This document shows positions 1 through 7,834 of a stretch of 49,438 bases of DNA, piece by piece (the first letter of the stretch is position 1; each line of letters starts with the position of its first letter). This DNA comes from a candidate division Zixibacteria bacterium SM23_73_3 (lineage in GTDB: Bacteria; Zixibacteria; MSB-5A5; SM1-73), in NCBI GenBank assembly GCA_001304155.1, contig LJUX01000018.1, positions 1 to 49,438 of the forward strand, given 5' to 3'. Both the position numbers and the translations under genes were made by a program. The notes under the pieces were generated by a model, which saw nothing but the letters and a program-made list of their open reading frames with translations, did not search any database and was not told the origin of the DNA.

Positions 1-93
1 TTCTGCGTCCAGATAGCCCCGGGGAGCCTGCGCCGCCCCGCTCATCTTCTTCGCCGTTTCAGCTTGATTAACTGCTCCTGCACCTACCTGGAC

Positions 94-1884
94 TTACATC
101 CTGTCTCTCATAACAAACCCCACCTCCGTCGCCAACTCTTCGGCCGCCAATCTGTAGTCTGCATCCACCAGAAACGAGGTATACTCGGTGATGATCCCGT
201 ATTTCTTGGAGAGTCTAACCACCTCCTCCACCAGTTCCTTGTTCTCTCCATGAAGTCTCAATTGGTCGACCAAGTACCCGATTCTCCTGGTCGCCCAGAG
301 CCGGGGAATGAAATCGTTTCGATCGTCCGACGAAAAATTCACCTCATATGCAAACTTGCGCGTGCTTCCTTGTGTTGATCCGGTCAAGGTCGCTCCATCA
401 TGACCACCATTTCTGTATTTACCAAGCACCAGAAGTTGAGAGCCCTTGAAAATGTCCGGAAGCTCTTTGGGATAGAGGTCGTAAGCTTCCACCTCACCAA
501 AAGAAAGCTTAATATCTGTCAGAATGGGATGGGAAACCTTCTTGTAGAAGCTGGAAACCTTAACCTCGATATCCTCGGATGGGCGCACGTAATCGGAGGT
601 GGCATGATTATCCTGAGCCAGCCTGTCCAAAAGTCGGGTGTTCACGTCATAGCCCACTCCGAAAACAAATATCCTGGTTGAGGATTGATTCGCGCCTTTC
701 ACATTTTTCAGAATGCTGTTTATGTCCGTCTGTCCCACTGTGGGCAGGCCGTCGGTTAGGAAGATAACAAACGAAGCTCCGCTTGCGTCTTCGATGTGCT
801 CCAGGCCGGTGAGGAGTGCCTCATTTATGTTGGTTCCGCCCTCTGCCTCACACCTGTCTACAAAGGAGAGAGCTTCCCTGATATTCTCCCGCTCTGCTCG
901 AACCAGGCCGGTCTTAAAGCTCTCTATATCATCGTCAAAATCGATCACGTTGAACCGGTCGCCTTCATTCAAGCTGTTCAAACAGAAAGAGAGTGCCCCT
1001 TTAGCTTGCCTTATCTTTTCCCCTTGCATGCTCCCCGAGGTGTCTAAAATGAAAATTATGTTTTTGCTTGAAGTCTTGTCTGCGGCAACCTCCACCTCAG
1101 GCGAGATCATGGCCAAGAAATAGCCCTGATGATTTTCGTCTTCAAAGGGGAGAAGATTAAAGCCAATGTCTTTCTCCGAAATGGTGTAATACAAAAGAAA
1201 ATCCTTATCCGGACGGGTGTTTTCCTCCACGTAGGTCACCTTTGCATGGTGATCGTTTTCCTTTTCAACTCTTATATTATGCGAGGGCGAGTAGACGCTC
1301 TTTATCGGCGTTTTCGAATTTATCTCCACGCTGACCTTAACGCTCTGCAACGGGTCTTTGGAGAACTTCTCGGTGTTCAAAGTATAACGGTAGCCGCATA
1401 TCCCTCCCGAAAGTTTCAGGACCTCCGAGTAATAAAGCTTGATGCGAGTCTCGCCGCGAGCCGGAATGGGATAAACCGAAGCCTTAAACATTCCATCCTT
1501 GAAATACTCCAAAAGGGCGGGGTCCTTCTTCCTCCGGACGATGTCCTGATAGATTCTCCTGGCTTCATCTTTGTCTAAGATTTTCCCTTTGATCTCTTCG
1601 CCTCCCACAAACATGGAGAACCTGGAGATGGAAGCATCTTCTGGTATGGGAAAGATATAGGTCCCCTCGATGTCCCGATGATAGTTGTTTATAAAAATCT
1701 GATCCACCGCAGTCTGCGCAATCTGGTTGTCGATCTTTATGTCCACGTGATGATACTTTATGGAAAGATTGGGGGGAAAGGGCCCGTCGGGACGTGGAGG
1801 CATGGGAATGATGAAACCATCAGCCAGCGCAATCCCGCTGAGGGAGAGCACCAAAACCATGCTCAAGCCGAGTATTCTTTTCAT
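94..1884 (-). CDS. VIT domain + VWA domain secreted/envelope protein (inter-alpha-trypsin inhibitor heavy-chain-like)
   Basis: Signal peptide (MKRILGLSMVLVLSLSGIALA), VIT-like N-terminus (YHHVDIKIDNQIAQTAVDQIFINNYHRDIEGTYIFPIPEDASI), VWA MIDAS motif (FILDTSGSMQGEK). Frame stays open past the TAA to window position 1. Confidence 0.9.
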   Translation of the reverse strand: MKRILGLSMVLVLSLSGIALADGFIIPMPPRPDGPFPPNLSIKYHHVDIKIDNQIAQTAVDQIFINNYHRDIEGTYIFPIPEDASISRFSMFVGGEEIKGKILDKDEARRIYQDIVRRKKDPALLEYFKDGMFKASVYPIPARGETRIKLYYSEVLKLSGGICGYRYTLNTEKFSKDPLQSVKVSVEINSKTPIKSVYSPSHNIRVEKENDHHAKVTYVEENTRPDKDFLLYYTISEKDIGFNLLPFEDENHQGYFLAMISPEVEVAADKTSSKNIIFILDTSGSMQGEKIRQAKGALSFCLNSLNEGDRFNVIDFDDDIESFKTGLVRAERENIREALSFVDRCEAEGGTNINEALLTGLEHIEDASGASFVIFLTDGLPTVGQTDINSILKNVKGANQSSTRIFVFGVGYDVNTRLLDRLAQDNHATSDYVRPSEDIEVKVSSFYKKVSHPILTDIKLSFGEVEAYDLYPKELPDIFKGSQLLVLGKYRNGGHDGATLTGSTQGSTRKFAYEVNFSSDDRNDFIPRLWATRRIGYLVDQLRLHGENKELVEEVVRLSKKYGIITEYTSFLVDADYRLAAEELATEVGFVMRDRM

Positions 1885-1983
1885 GACCGACCTCCTTTAG
1901 AAAAAGAGTTCAAATGTTCAATAGTTCAATGTTCAATCCTGCTTTTTATACAAGTCATGAAAAGAAATATTCCTAAAAAATTT

Positions 1984-3168
1984 TCATCTTTGCCTTAGTG
2001 CCTTTATTTTTTTCAATTTGCCGCCCAATTCTTCTTTTACCTTTCGATCTTCGATCTGATCGAGATATTCCTCGATTACCTTCGAACCTTCAGAGATCAC
2101 CGTGGTATCCTGGCTGAGCTTCGCCAGGAGATAGTAGCTCATCGCCACCTGCAGATAGCCCTGGTTGGTCAGCGAGTCGGTTGGATTTTCCTCGATATAA
2201 GCTTTCCAAACCTGTATTGTCCTTCTTAATTCATTTACCTGCGTCAATGTATCATCAGCTGAATAGGGTCGGAAGCCTGTTGTTGGGGAAGGAAGGCTAA
2301 CATCCTTAGGTGTCAGTTTCCCAGCCTCCCTTTTCCTGGAAAGCTCTTTTTCCTCACTAACTTTCTCCTCTTGAACCTGGATTTTTGTTTCCTGAGGCCC
2401 CTCGTCTTTTTTTTCTACTCCAGCTCCAGCCTGATCTGCTTTTGGAGAAACGATTAGTTCTGGTGGCTTTTCAGTTGCTGGAGGGACTCCAGTTGACAAA
2501 TCAGTTATGTAAGCGGGTGCTGGTGTCTCCTCCGAAACTTTGGGCTGGACAGGAGCTTTATCTTCTTTTGGCAAAACCTCCTTTTCGCCCCCTACTTTTT
2601 TCGGAAGAGTGGTCTTTTCTTCCCGTTGAACAGCAGTGGGAGGTTCTTTTTTCATCTCAGGTTTTTCAGAGATTGATTCTATTCCTCTTCTGCCGTCTTC
2701 TATTGGAAATCCCTTCTTCTTTTCAATTTTTGTGATATCAAGCTGAGGGGGTCTTTCCTTTTGAACAACCGTTTTAGAGGGAAATATCTCCTCTCCCCGA
2801 TAATCCACGTACAGCTTTCCGATGATAAAGACGAGCACAACTGATACCAAGCCAGCAGCGACTTTTATCTTCAAAGGAGAAAAAGAAAATATACTCTGTA
2901 AGGCTTTCTTCAGGCCGAATGCAAAGGATTTCTCTTCTCGCTCAATGATTTTCCCCCTTACCCGGCTGGCGAAGTTATCCCAGTATTCCTGTGGAGGCTC
3001 TTTTGCTTCAATTTTTCTCGCCCTGCCTTCCACCGATTCTAAAAGAGCCAGCTTCTTGGCGCATCTTTCGCATTCAGAAAGATGCTCTTTTAATTCCCTT
3101 TCTTTGTCTTGATCCAGTCTCCCGTCCAGAAAGAGGGAAATCAGCTTATCAAATCTTTCGCATTTCAA
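1984..3168 (-). CDS. Anti-sigma factor: zinc-finger (zf-HC2-like) N-terminus, one TM helix, long Pro/Glu/Lys-rich linker, helical C-terminal domain
   Basis: MKCERFDKLISLFLDGRLDQDKERELKEHLSECERCAKKL (HxxxCxxC); TM segment VAAGLVSVVLVFIIGKLYV; immediately downstream of the sigma gene. Confidence 0.85.
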   Translation of the reverse strand: MKCERFDKLISLFLDGRLDQDKERELKEHLSECERCAKKLALLESVEGRARKIEAKEPPQEYWDNFASRVRGKIIEREEKSFAFGLKKALQSIFSFSPLKIKVAAGLVSVVLVFIIGKLYVDYRGEEIFPSKTVVQKERPPQLDITKIEKKKGFPIEDGRRGIESISEKPEMKKEPPTAVQREEKTTLPKKVGGEKEVLPKEDKAPVQPKVSEETPAPAYITDLSTGVPPATEKPPELIVSPKADQAGAGVEKKDEGPQETKIQVQEEKVSEEKELSRKREAGKLTPKDVSLPSPTTGFRPYSADDTLTQVNELRRTIQVWKAYIEENPTDSLTNQGYLQVAMSYYLLAKLSQDTTVISEGSKVIEEYLDQIEDRKVKEELGGKLKKIKALRQR

Positions 3169-3173
3169 CTTTA

Positions 3174-3767
3174 TTACTCCTTGTATTCCTTCAACATCTC
3201 CTGCATCCTTACTCTGGCTCTGAAGAGCCGGGACATCACCGTTCCCAAAGATATTTTCAAGGTTTTGGCAATCTCCTCGTAGCTTAAGTCCTCATATATT
3301 CTCAACACCAACACTGCCTTGTATTTTGGCGGAAGCAAGTCTAAAGCCCTTTCTATTTTATTCTCAAGTTCCTTTAAAGCTAAATGATTAGAGGGATCAC
3401 CAACAGTCGCTTCCCTCTCCAAAGGGCTTGCCTCTTCTTCAAATTGGCTCTCCGGAATTACAAACTTTTGACGCTTAAGGAAATTTATGCTCAAATTCAT
3501 ACATATCCGGTATAACCAGGAATAAAAACTATAACCGGTCCTAAAAGATTTAATGGCAAAGTAAGCATTTATGAAAGTCTCCTGGGTTATATCATCTGCG
3601 GCATCGTGATTTTTAACCATGCGATATGCCAAAAAATAGATCTTTTTCTGATAACGCTTCACCAAAAGATCAAAAGAATATGAATCACCTTTCTGAGCTC
3701 TTAAGATCAGCTCATCGTCATTTTGTTGCTTGAAAGGTGCTTGCCCCTCACTTTTCTTCATCGACAC
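3174..3767 (-). CDS. ECF-type RNA polymerase sigma factor (sigma-70 family)
   Basis: Region 2 (YRMVKNHDAADDITQETFINAYFAIKSFRTGYSFYSWLYRICMNLSINFLKR) and region 4 (LPPKYKAVLVLRIYEDLSYEEIAKTLKISLGTVMSRLFRAR). Confidence 0.93.
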   Translation of the reverse strand: MSMKKSEGQAPFKQQNDDELILRAQKGDSYSFDLLVKRYQKKIYFLAYRMVKNHDAADDITQETFINAYFAIKSFRTGYSFYSWLYRICMNLSINFLKRQKFVIPESQFEEEASPLEREATVGDPSNHLALKELENKIERALDLLPPKYKAVLVLRIYEDLSYEEIAKTLKISLGTVMSRLFRARVRMQEMLKEYKE

Positions 3768-3817
3768 TACCGCCTGATAGAATACAGATTAACTTAAAAA
3801 TTATTCCCAGATTTTTT

Positions 3818-4000
3818 TACCTCACCCCTTTGTCCCCCTCTCCACCCGGACGGGTGGGCTCGAACGAACCCCCGTCTGGGGGCGTCTGCCCATGTAATGG
3901 AGAGGGGGATAGGGAGTGGGTGGGGTCTTTGAGTCATAGGGATCCCACCGTTGGTGGGATGGCTGTCCTGTTTAGACTCAGGACAGGGATTCATCCTGAA
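3818..4000. repeat. Composite palindromic intergenic repeat
   Basis: Outer arms CCTCACCCC..TGTCCCCCTCTCCA / TGGAGAGGGGGATAGGGAGTGGGTGGGG enclose CCACCCGgaCGGGTGG and CCCCCgtctGGGGG; followed by ATCCCACCgttGGTGGGAT and CTGTCCTGtttagactCAGGACAG. Confidence 0.75.
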
Positions 4001-4032
4001 GGACAAGCCCTGACCCAACAGAAATTTCATCT

Positions 4033-5049
4033 TCATAGGTGGCACAAATTATATACCAAAAGTTCCAAAAGCATCCTATCCGGCATTAGATTTGATTTTA
4101 AATCCACATCCGCTTGATATAAAAGGTGCAATCCCTTTTCTAATTCTTCTAAGCTGAAATTCGTCGCTTGTTTTTTGTATTTTGCCAACAGAAAAGGTTT
4201 TGTTTTTAACACAGATACCAATGATCTTCCAGAGTCGGAAGAGAACTCCCTGGTTTGAATGAGCTTCTCTAAGTGTTCGGTCAGCCAGAAGATTATTCCT
4301 CCCGGTTTTTCGCCGGAGAGAGTCAAATTCCTTAATATCTCCAATGACCTTCTACCGTCCCTTTCCCCGATGGCATCAAGTAGCTGGAAAATGGTGTGAG
4401 TTCGGGACAGGCCCACCGCCGATTTTACATCGGATGAAGTTATAAGCTCCCTTTCTCCAACATAGATCACCAGCTTGTCGATCTCTGTGGCTAAATCGGC
4501 AAGATTATTTCCTACAAGATCTTGTAAGATGTGGATTCCATTTCTTTCGATTTTTTTGCCCTGTCCACTTATTCTTTTTGTGATCCAGTCTGAAATCTGA
4601 CTTTCCCATAATCGGCTAAACTGCACCGTGGTGGCAGATTTCTCCAGAGCTTTGTAAAACTTCGTCGTAGAGGTAATTTTGGGCGAAAGAAGGATGAGAC
4701 AAACTGAGTCAGGGAGTTTGGGCAGGAACGATAAGAGCACATCTTTGGAGAAAGTGGACAGCTTGTGTAGATCGAATACCACCACCACCCGTCTTTTTGC
4801 ATTGACCGGAGAGGTGGAAGCACAGTTTATGATCTGGTCCGCACTGATCTCCGCCCCATACAAAAGATCTAAGTTGAAACTTTTTAAATCAACTGGCACC
4901 AGAATGGAGACGATCCTCTTTAAGGCTTCCTCCTTCAAGAAATCTTCTTCTCCAGTGAAGTGGTATAACGACTTTACCTTTTTTCCCCGATCCTCACGCG
5001 TAGACTTAAGCTGGTTTAACAACTGCAAATACGTGATTTTCTCTCCCAT
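4033..5049 (-). CDS. holA: DNA polymerase III delta subunit
   Basis: HolA-like architecture (YHFTGEEDFLKEEALKRI...; LSFLPKLPDSVCLILLS; VGNNLADLATEIDKLVIYVG; FQLLDAIGERDGRRSLEILRNL). Confidence 0.88.
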   Translation of the reverse strand: MGEKITYLQLLNQLKSTREDRGKKVKSLYHFTGEEDFLKEEALKRIVSILVPVDLKSFNLDLLYGAEISADQIINCASTSPVNAKRRVVVVFDLHKLSTFSKDVLLSFLPKLPDSVCLILLSPKITSTTKFYKALEKSATTVQFSRLWESQISDWITKRISGQGKKIERNGIHILQDLVGNNLADLATEIDKLVIYVGERELITSSDVKSAVGLSRTHTIFQLLDAIGERDGRRSLEILRNLTLSGEKPGGIIFWLTEHLEKLIQTREFSSDSGRSLVSVLKTKPFLLAKYKKQATNFSLEELEKGLHLLYQADVDLKSNLMPDRMLLELLVYNLCHL

Positions 5050-5165
5050 ATTCCCTTTCGTTTACCTCTCATTTCATAGTGTATCTGTAAAATGAAAGAT
5101 CCCTGTCGTTTTACATGGAATCGATTTCCTATCAGTTCAAATTAGCGATTCAAAAAATGATTGTC

Positions 5166-5204
5166 AATAAAAAAGAGCCTCCGGGGGATGTTGGAGACTC
5201 TCTT
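5166..5204 (-). terminator. Intrinsic terminator for the RNase H-like gene
   Basis: Minus strand reads GAGTCTCCaacatcccccGGAGGCTCTTTTTTATT. Confidence 0.8.
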
Positions 5205-5230
5205 TGGCAGAAGGGGATGAAGGAGGATTT

Positions 5231-5614
5231 TTATCTGAAAGAAAGCTCGTTTTGAGCCGGATTTTCCTTTTTGGGAATCCAGTTTAAACTATAGGGAATT
5301 TTCTTTTTGTAGACTAAAGCCATATTTCTATAAGTCTCCAGATCCTTGTTGCAGACCATCTGCAGATTTACCTGGTTGACCACTACAAAACTATCGCCCA
5401 ATACCTCCACCGTCTTGTTTTGAAACAAATGGGGATTGATTTCAATAAATTCTAAGAGTGCCAGAAGGCTGGCGTACTCACATTCGACCGGGGTGCCTTT
5501 AAATTTAGCCCGGAAGACTATTCCCAAATCGGGAATAGAAAAGGAAACTACTCCACTATGATGACCATCCTCAATATTTTCATCTCGGATTGTACCGTAG
5601 AAGAAACATTGCAT
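5231..5614 (-). CDS. RNase H-fold (RNase HI / reverse-transcriptase-like) protein with degenerate catalytic residues
   Basis: VECEYASLLALLEFI...VEVLGDSFVVVNQVN...WIPKKENPAQNELSFR follows RNase HI strand/helix order. Confidence 0.65.
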   Translation of the reverse strand: MQCFFYGTIRDENIEDGHHSGVVSFSIPDLGIVFRAKFKGTPVECEYASLLALLEFIEINPHLFQNKTVEVLGDSFVVVNQVNLQMVCNKDLETYRNMALVYKKKIPYSLNWIPKKENPAQNELSFR

Positions 5615-5854
5615 TGAATCCTCCTTATCAATCAGTCGATAACCTTACCTCCTTATTGTTTCCACCCCTTCCAAAAAGCAAAATATATGCCGCTGGGATT
5701 TTGTGGTTTCAAAGGATAGAAAAGGTTAGAAAAAAGAGAAACCACAATGTTCCTTCGAGAACAATAAGATGGGAATTGATTAAAAGCCAATGAGATACTG
5801 AGGTTGCGTTGCAAAGGGCTTTGAAGTGCTTTCAGTCTTTAAAGAAATTGTGTA

Positions 5855-5905
5855 GAAATAAAAAAGGTATGATGCAACCACTTTATGCAAGTGGCTTCAT
5901 ACTTA
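5855..5905 (-). terminator. Intrinsic terminator-like hairpin on the minus strand
   Basis: Minus strand: GTATGAagCCACTTgcataAAGTGGttgcaTCATACcTTTTTTATTTC. Confidence 0.65.
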
Positions 5906-6000
5906 CTGCAACCTGCTACATGGGGAGGAGTTTTTAAAAGAACGCTCAGGCTGGATATGTCTTGCCGGATGCGGGACTTCAGGAGAGCTTATCTGATTGA

Positions 6001-6234
6001 TGGAAACATGGGAGTTTCCGCTACAATGGATCATGTGTAAGGGCGGACCTCAGTGTCCGCCCGAACTTCAGGGTGATGGCAGAGCATCGCCCCTACGGCA
6101 ACGGAAAGCTATGAGGGATTTAGTCTTCCGCTTTGAAGACTTAAAGATTCTCGCTACAATTAAAATAAAAAATGTAGGGGTGGACCTAAAGCTTCACCCA
6201 TCCTAAGGGCGAATCTGAAGATTCGCCCCTACAT
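6001..6234. repeat. Array of at least four different short palindromes
   Basis: GGAAACatgggaGTTTCC; GGGCGGACctcagtGTCCGCCC; AGTCTTCcgctttGAAGACT; GGGCGAATCTgAAGATTCGCCCCTACAT. Confidence 0.75.
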
Positions 6235-6459
6235 CATTTTGCCACATAATCAAGCCCGGACCACTTTGTACCCCTTATTGTCCGGGATAGGCTATGGACG
6301 CTACTTTTCGGGTTCCTCAAATGCCTTGAACCTAAAATAGCCTTTTTCAATTAGTCTATTGTTGCGATGGGATATTGGTTCCCCCCACAACGACATTGGG
6401 CAAATGGTCTTTTGACTGATTTGACCTACTCTCTCATTCTACTTGGAAATGAAACCATT

Positions 6460-7632
6460 CTATTTTTGCCTTTCAAAACAATCCTGGGCTTTCTGCCAAG
6501 CTACCTTGGCTTCTTCGCCCATTCCTTTTTTCGCATAAATAATTGCCAGTTGATTCAAGGCACTGCAATTCGTGCTGTCTTTTTGTACCAAGGGCTCCAA
6601 GATGCCTAGGGCTTGATCGAAATTTCCCTGCTCTTGGCAAACCTGGGCCAGGAAAATTTGAGCCTCCAGATCGGTGCTATCAATTTCCAGCACCTTTTCA
6701 AATGCGGCGTGAGCCGAAGCCAAAAGTTCGTCTTTCTTCTGGGCCAGCTTTTTTACTCTATCGGTTGATTTTTCATCTTTAAGATATTCTCCGGACTCGT
6801 CCTTCAATGAATCAAGCGACATGTTTGTCTGTATGATCTTCTGCAAAAAGATGGTTCCCATGTTGAAGTGACCGTCCTTATAAGTAGGGTCTGTGGCAAC
6901 CAATTTCTTCGAATACGCAAGAGCCTGATCAAAGTCCTTTGCATTGCTGTAAATGGAGACGACGTTTATCAGAACCTCCACGTTACTTGAATCATCTTTT
7001 AGAATTTCATTATAGCTCTGCAAAGCCTCCTGTTGTTTTCCCGCATAAAACAGAGCATCGGCATAACCTCTTAACATCTCAGGATTATCTGGTTCTAATT
7101 TAAGTCCAGTTTGAAGAGATGAGAGCGCCTCTTCATATTCACCCTTTACGGTGTAGGCCAAGCCGGTATACAAAAAGCTCCTGAAGTTAGAAGGATCAAT
7201 TATGCTGCAGGTGGAAAACTTATCTAAGGCTGTATCAAAGTCCTTCTCATTAAAAGCCTCGGCTCCCTGATTGAATACCTGGGTCCATTTCTCCTTCTTC
7301 ATTGTATTGAGCTCATCCATCCATTTGGCTTTTTTGCTTTTTAAGCTTTCCGCCGAGGCAAATTGCTCTCCCATACCTCGATAATTATTCTTGTAATAAT
7401 AAGCCTTTCCCAGGAGGAAATGTATTTCCGCATCATCTTCGTAAAATAGCAGTGCTTCTTCAAGTATCGCCACGGCACTATCATACATCCGATATTCGCC
7501 CTTTAGGTAAATCTTGGCAGTCATTTTGTAGGTGCTGGAATGAAATCTGGGCTTTTGGGGCTTTTCTCCCCTAATTGCACTGCCCATGAAAACTAACAAC
7601 ACTGCTATCAAGATGATCCGTAAGGATTTCAT
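6460..7632 (-). CDS. TPR-repeat protein with signal peptide
   Basis: Repeated TPR motifs (e.g. FRSFLYTGLAYTVKGEYEEALSSLQTGLKLEPDNPEMLRGYADALFYAGKQQEALQSYNEIL). Confidence 0.88.
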   Translation of the reverse strand: MKSLRIILIAVLLVFMGSAIRGEKPQKPRFHSSTYKMTAKIYLKGEYRMYDSAVAILEEALLFYEDDAEIHFLLGKAYYYKNNYRGMGEQFASAESLKSKKAKWMDELNTMKKEKWTQVFNQGAEAFNEKDFDTALDKFSTCSIIDPSNFRSFLYTGLAYTVKGEYEEALSSLQTGLKLEPDNPEMLRGYADALFYAGKQQEALQSYNEILKDDSSNVEVLINVVSIYSNAKDFDQALAYSKKLVATDPTYKDGHFNMGTIFLQKIIQTNMSLDSLKDESGEYLKDEKSTDRVKKLAQKKDELLASAHAAFEKVLEIDSTDLEAQIFLAQVCQEQGNFDQALGILEPLVQKDSTNCSALNQLAIIYAKKGMGEEAKVAWQKAQDCFERQK

Positions 7633-7834
7633 TTAATACTCCTTTATCTTGAAGGTTTAAGTTGTTTTTTCCCCTATTATACAGTTTTTTTAATGGTCTT
7701 CATTATCTCGGAAATAATTTTTTCTTCTGGAACTGCTCTTCCACAGAGAAATTTATTGATCTTTTCAATTTCTCTTCAGGTTAAGGACCATCTCTTCCTG
7801 AGTAAAGAGATGGCGAAAAGATAAAACCATCTTT

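Noticed and set aside
1909-1940. Short GTTCAAT tandem-like repeats upstream of the VIT-VWA gene
   Set aside because: Short, degenerate and low complexity; no clear function or CRISPR-like spacing.
5997-6206. 69-aa ORF on + strand
   Set aside because: Overlaps the hairpin array at 6001-6234; translation of repeats.
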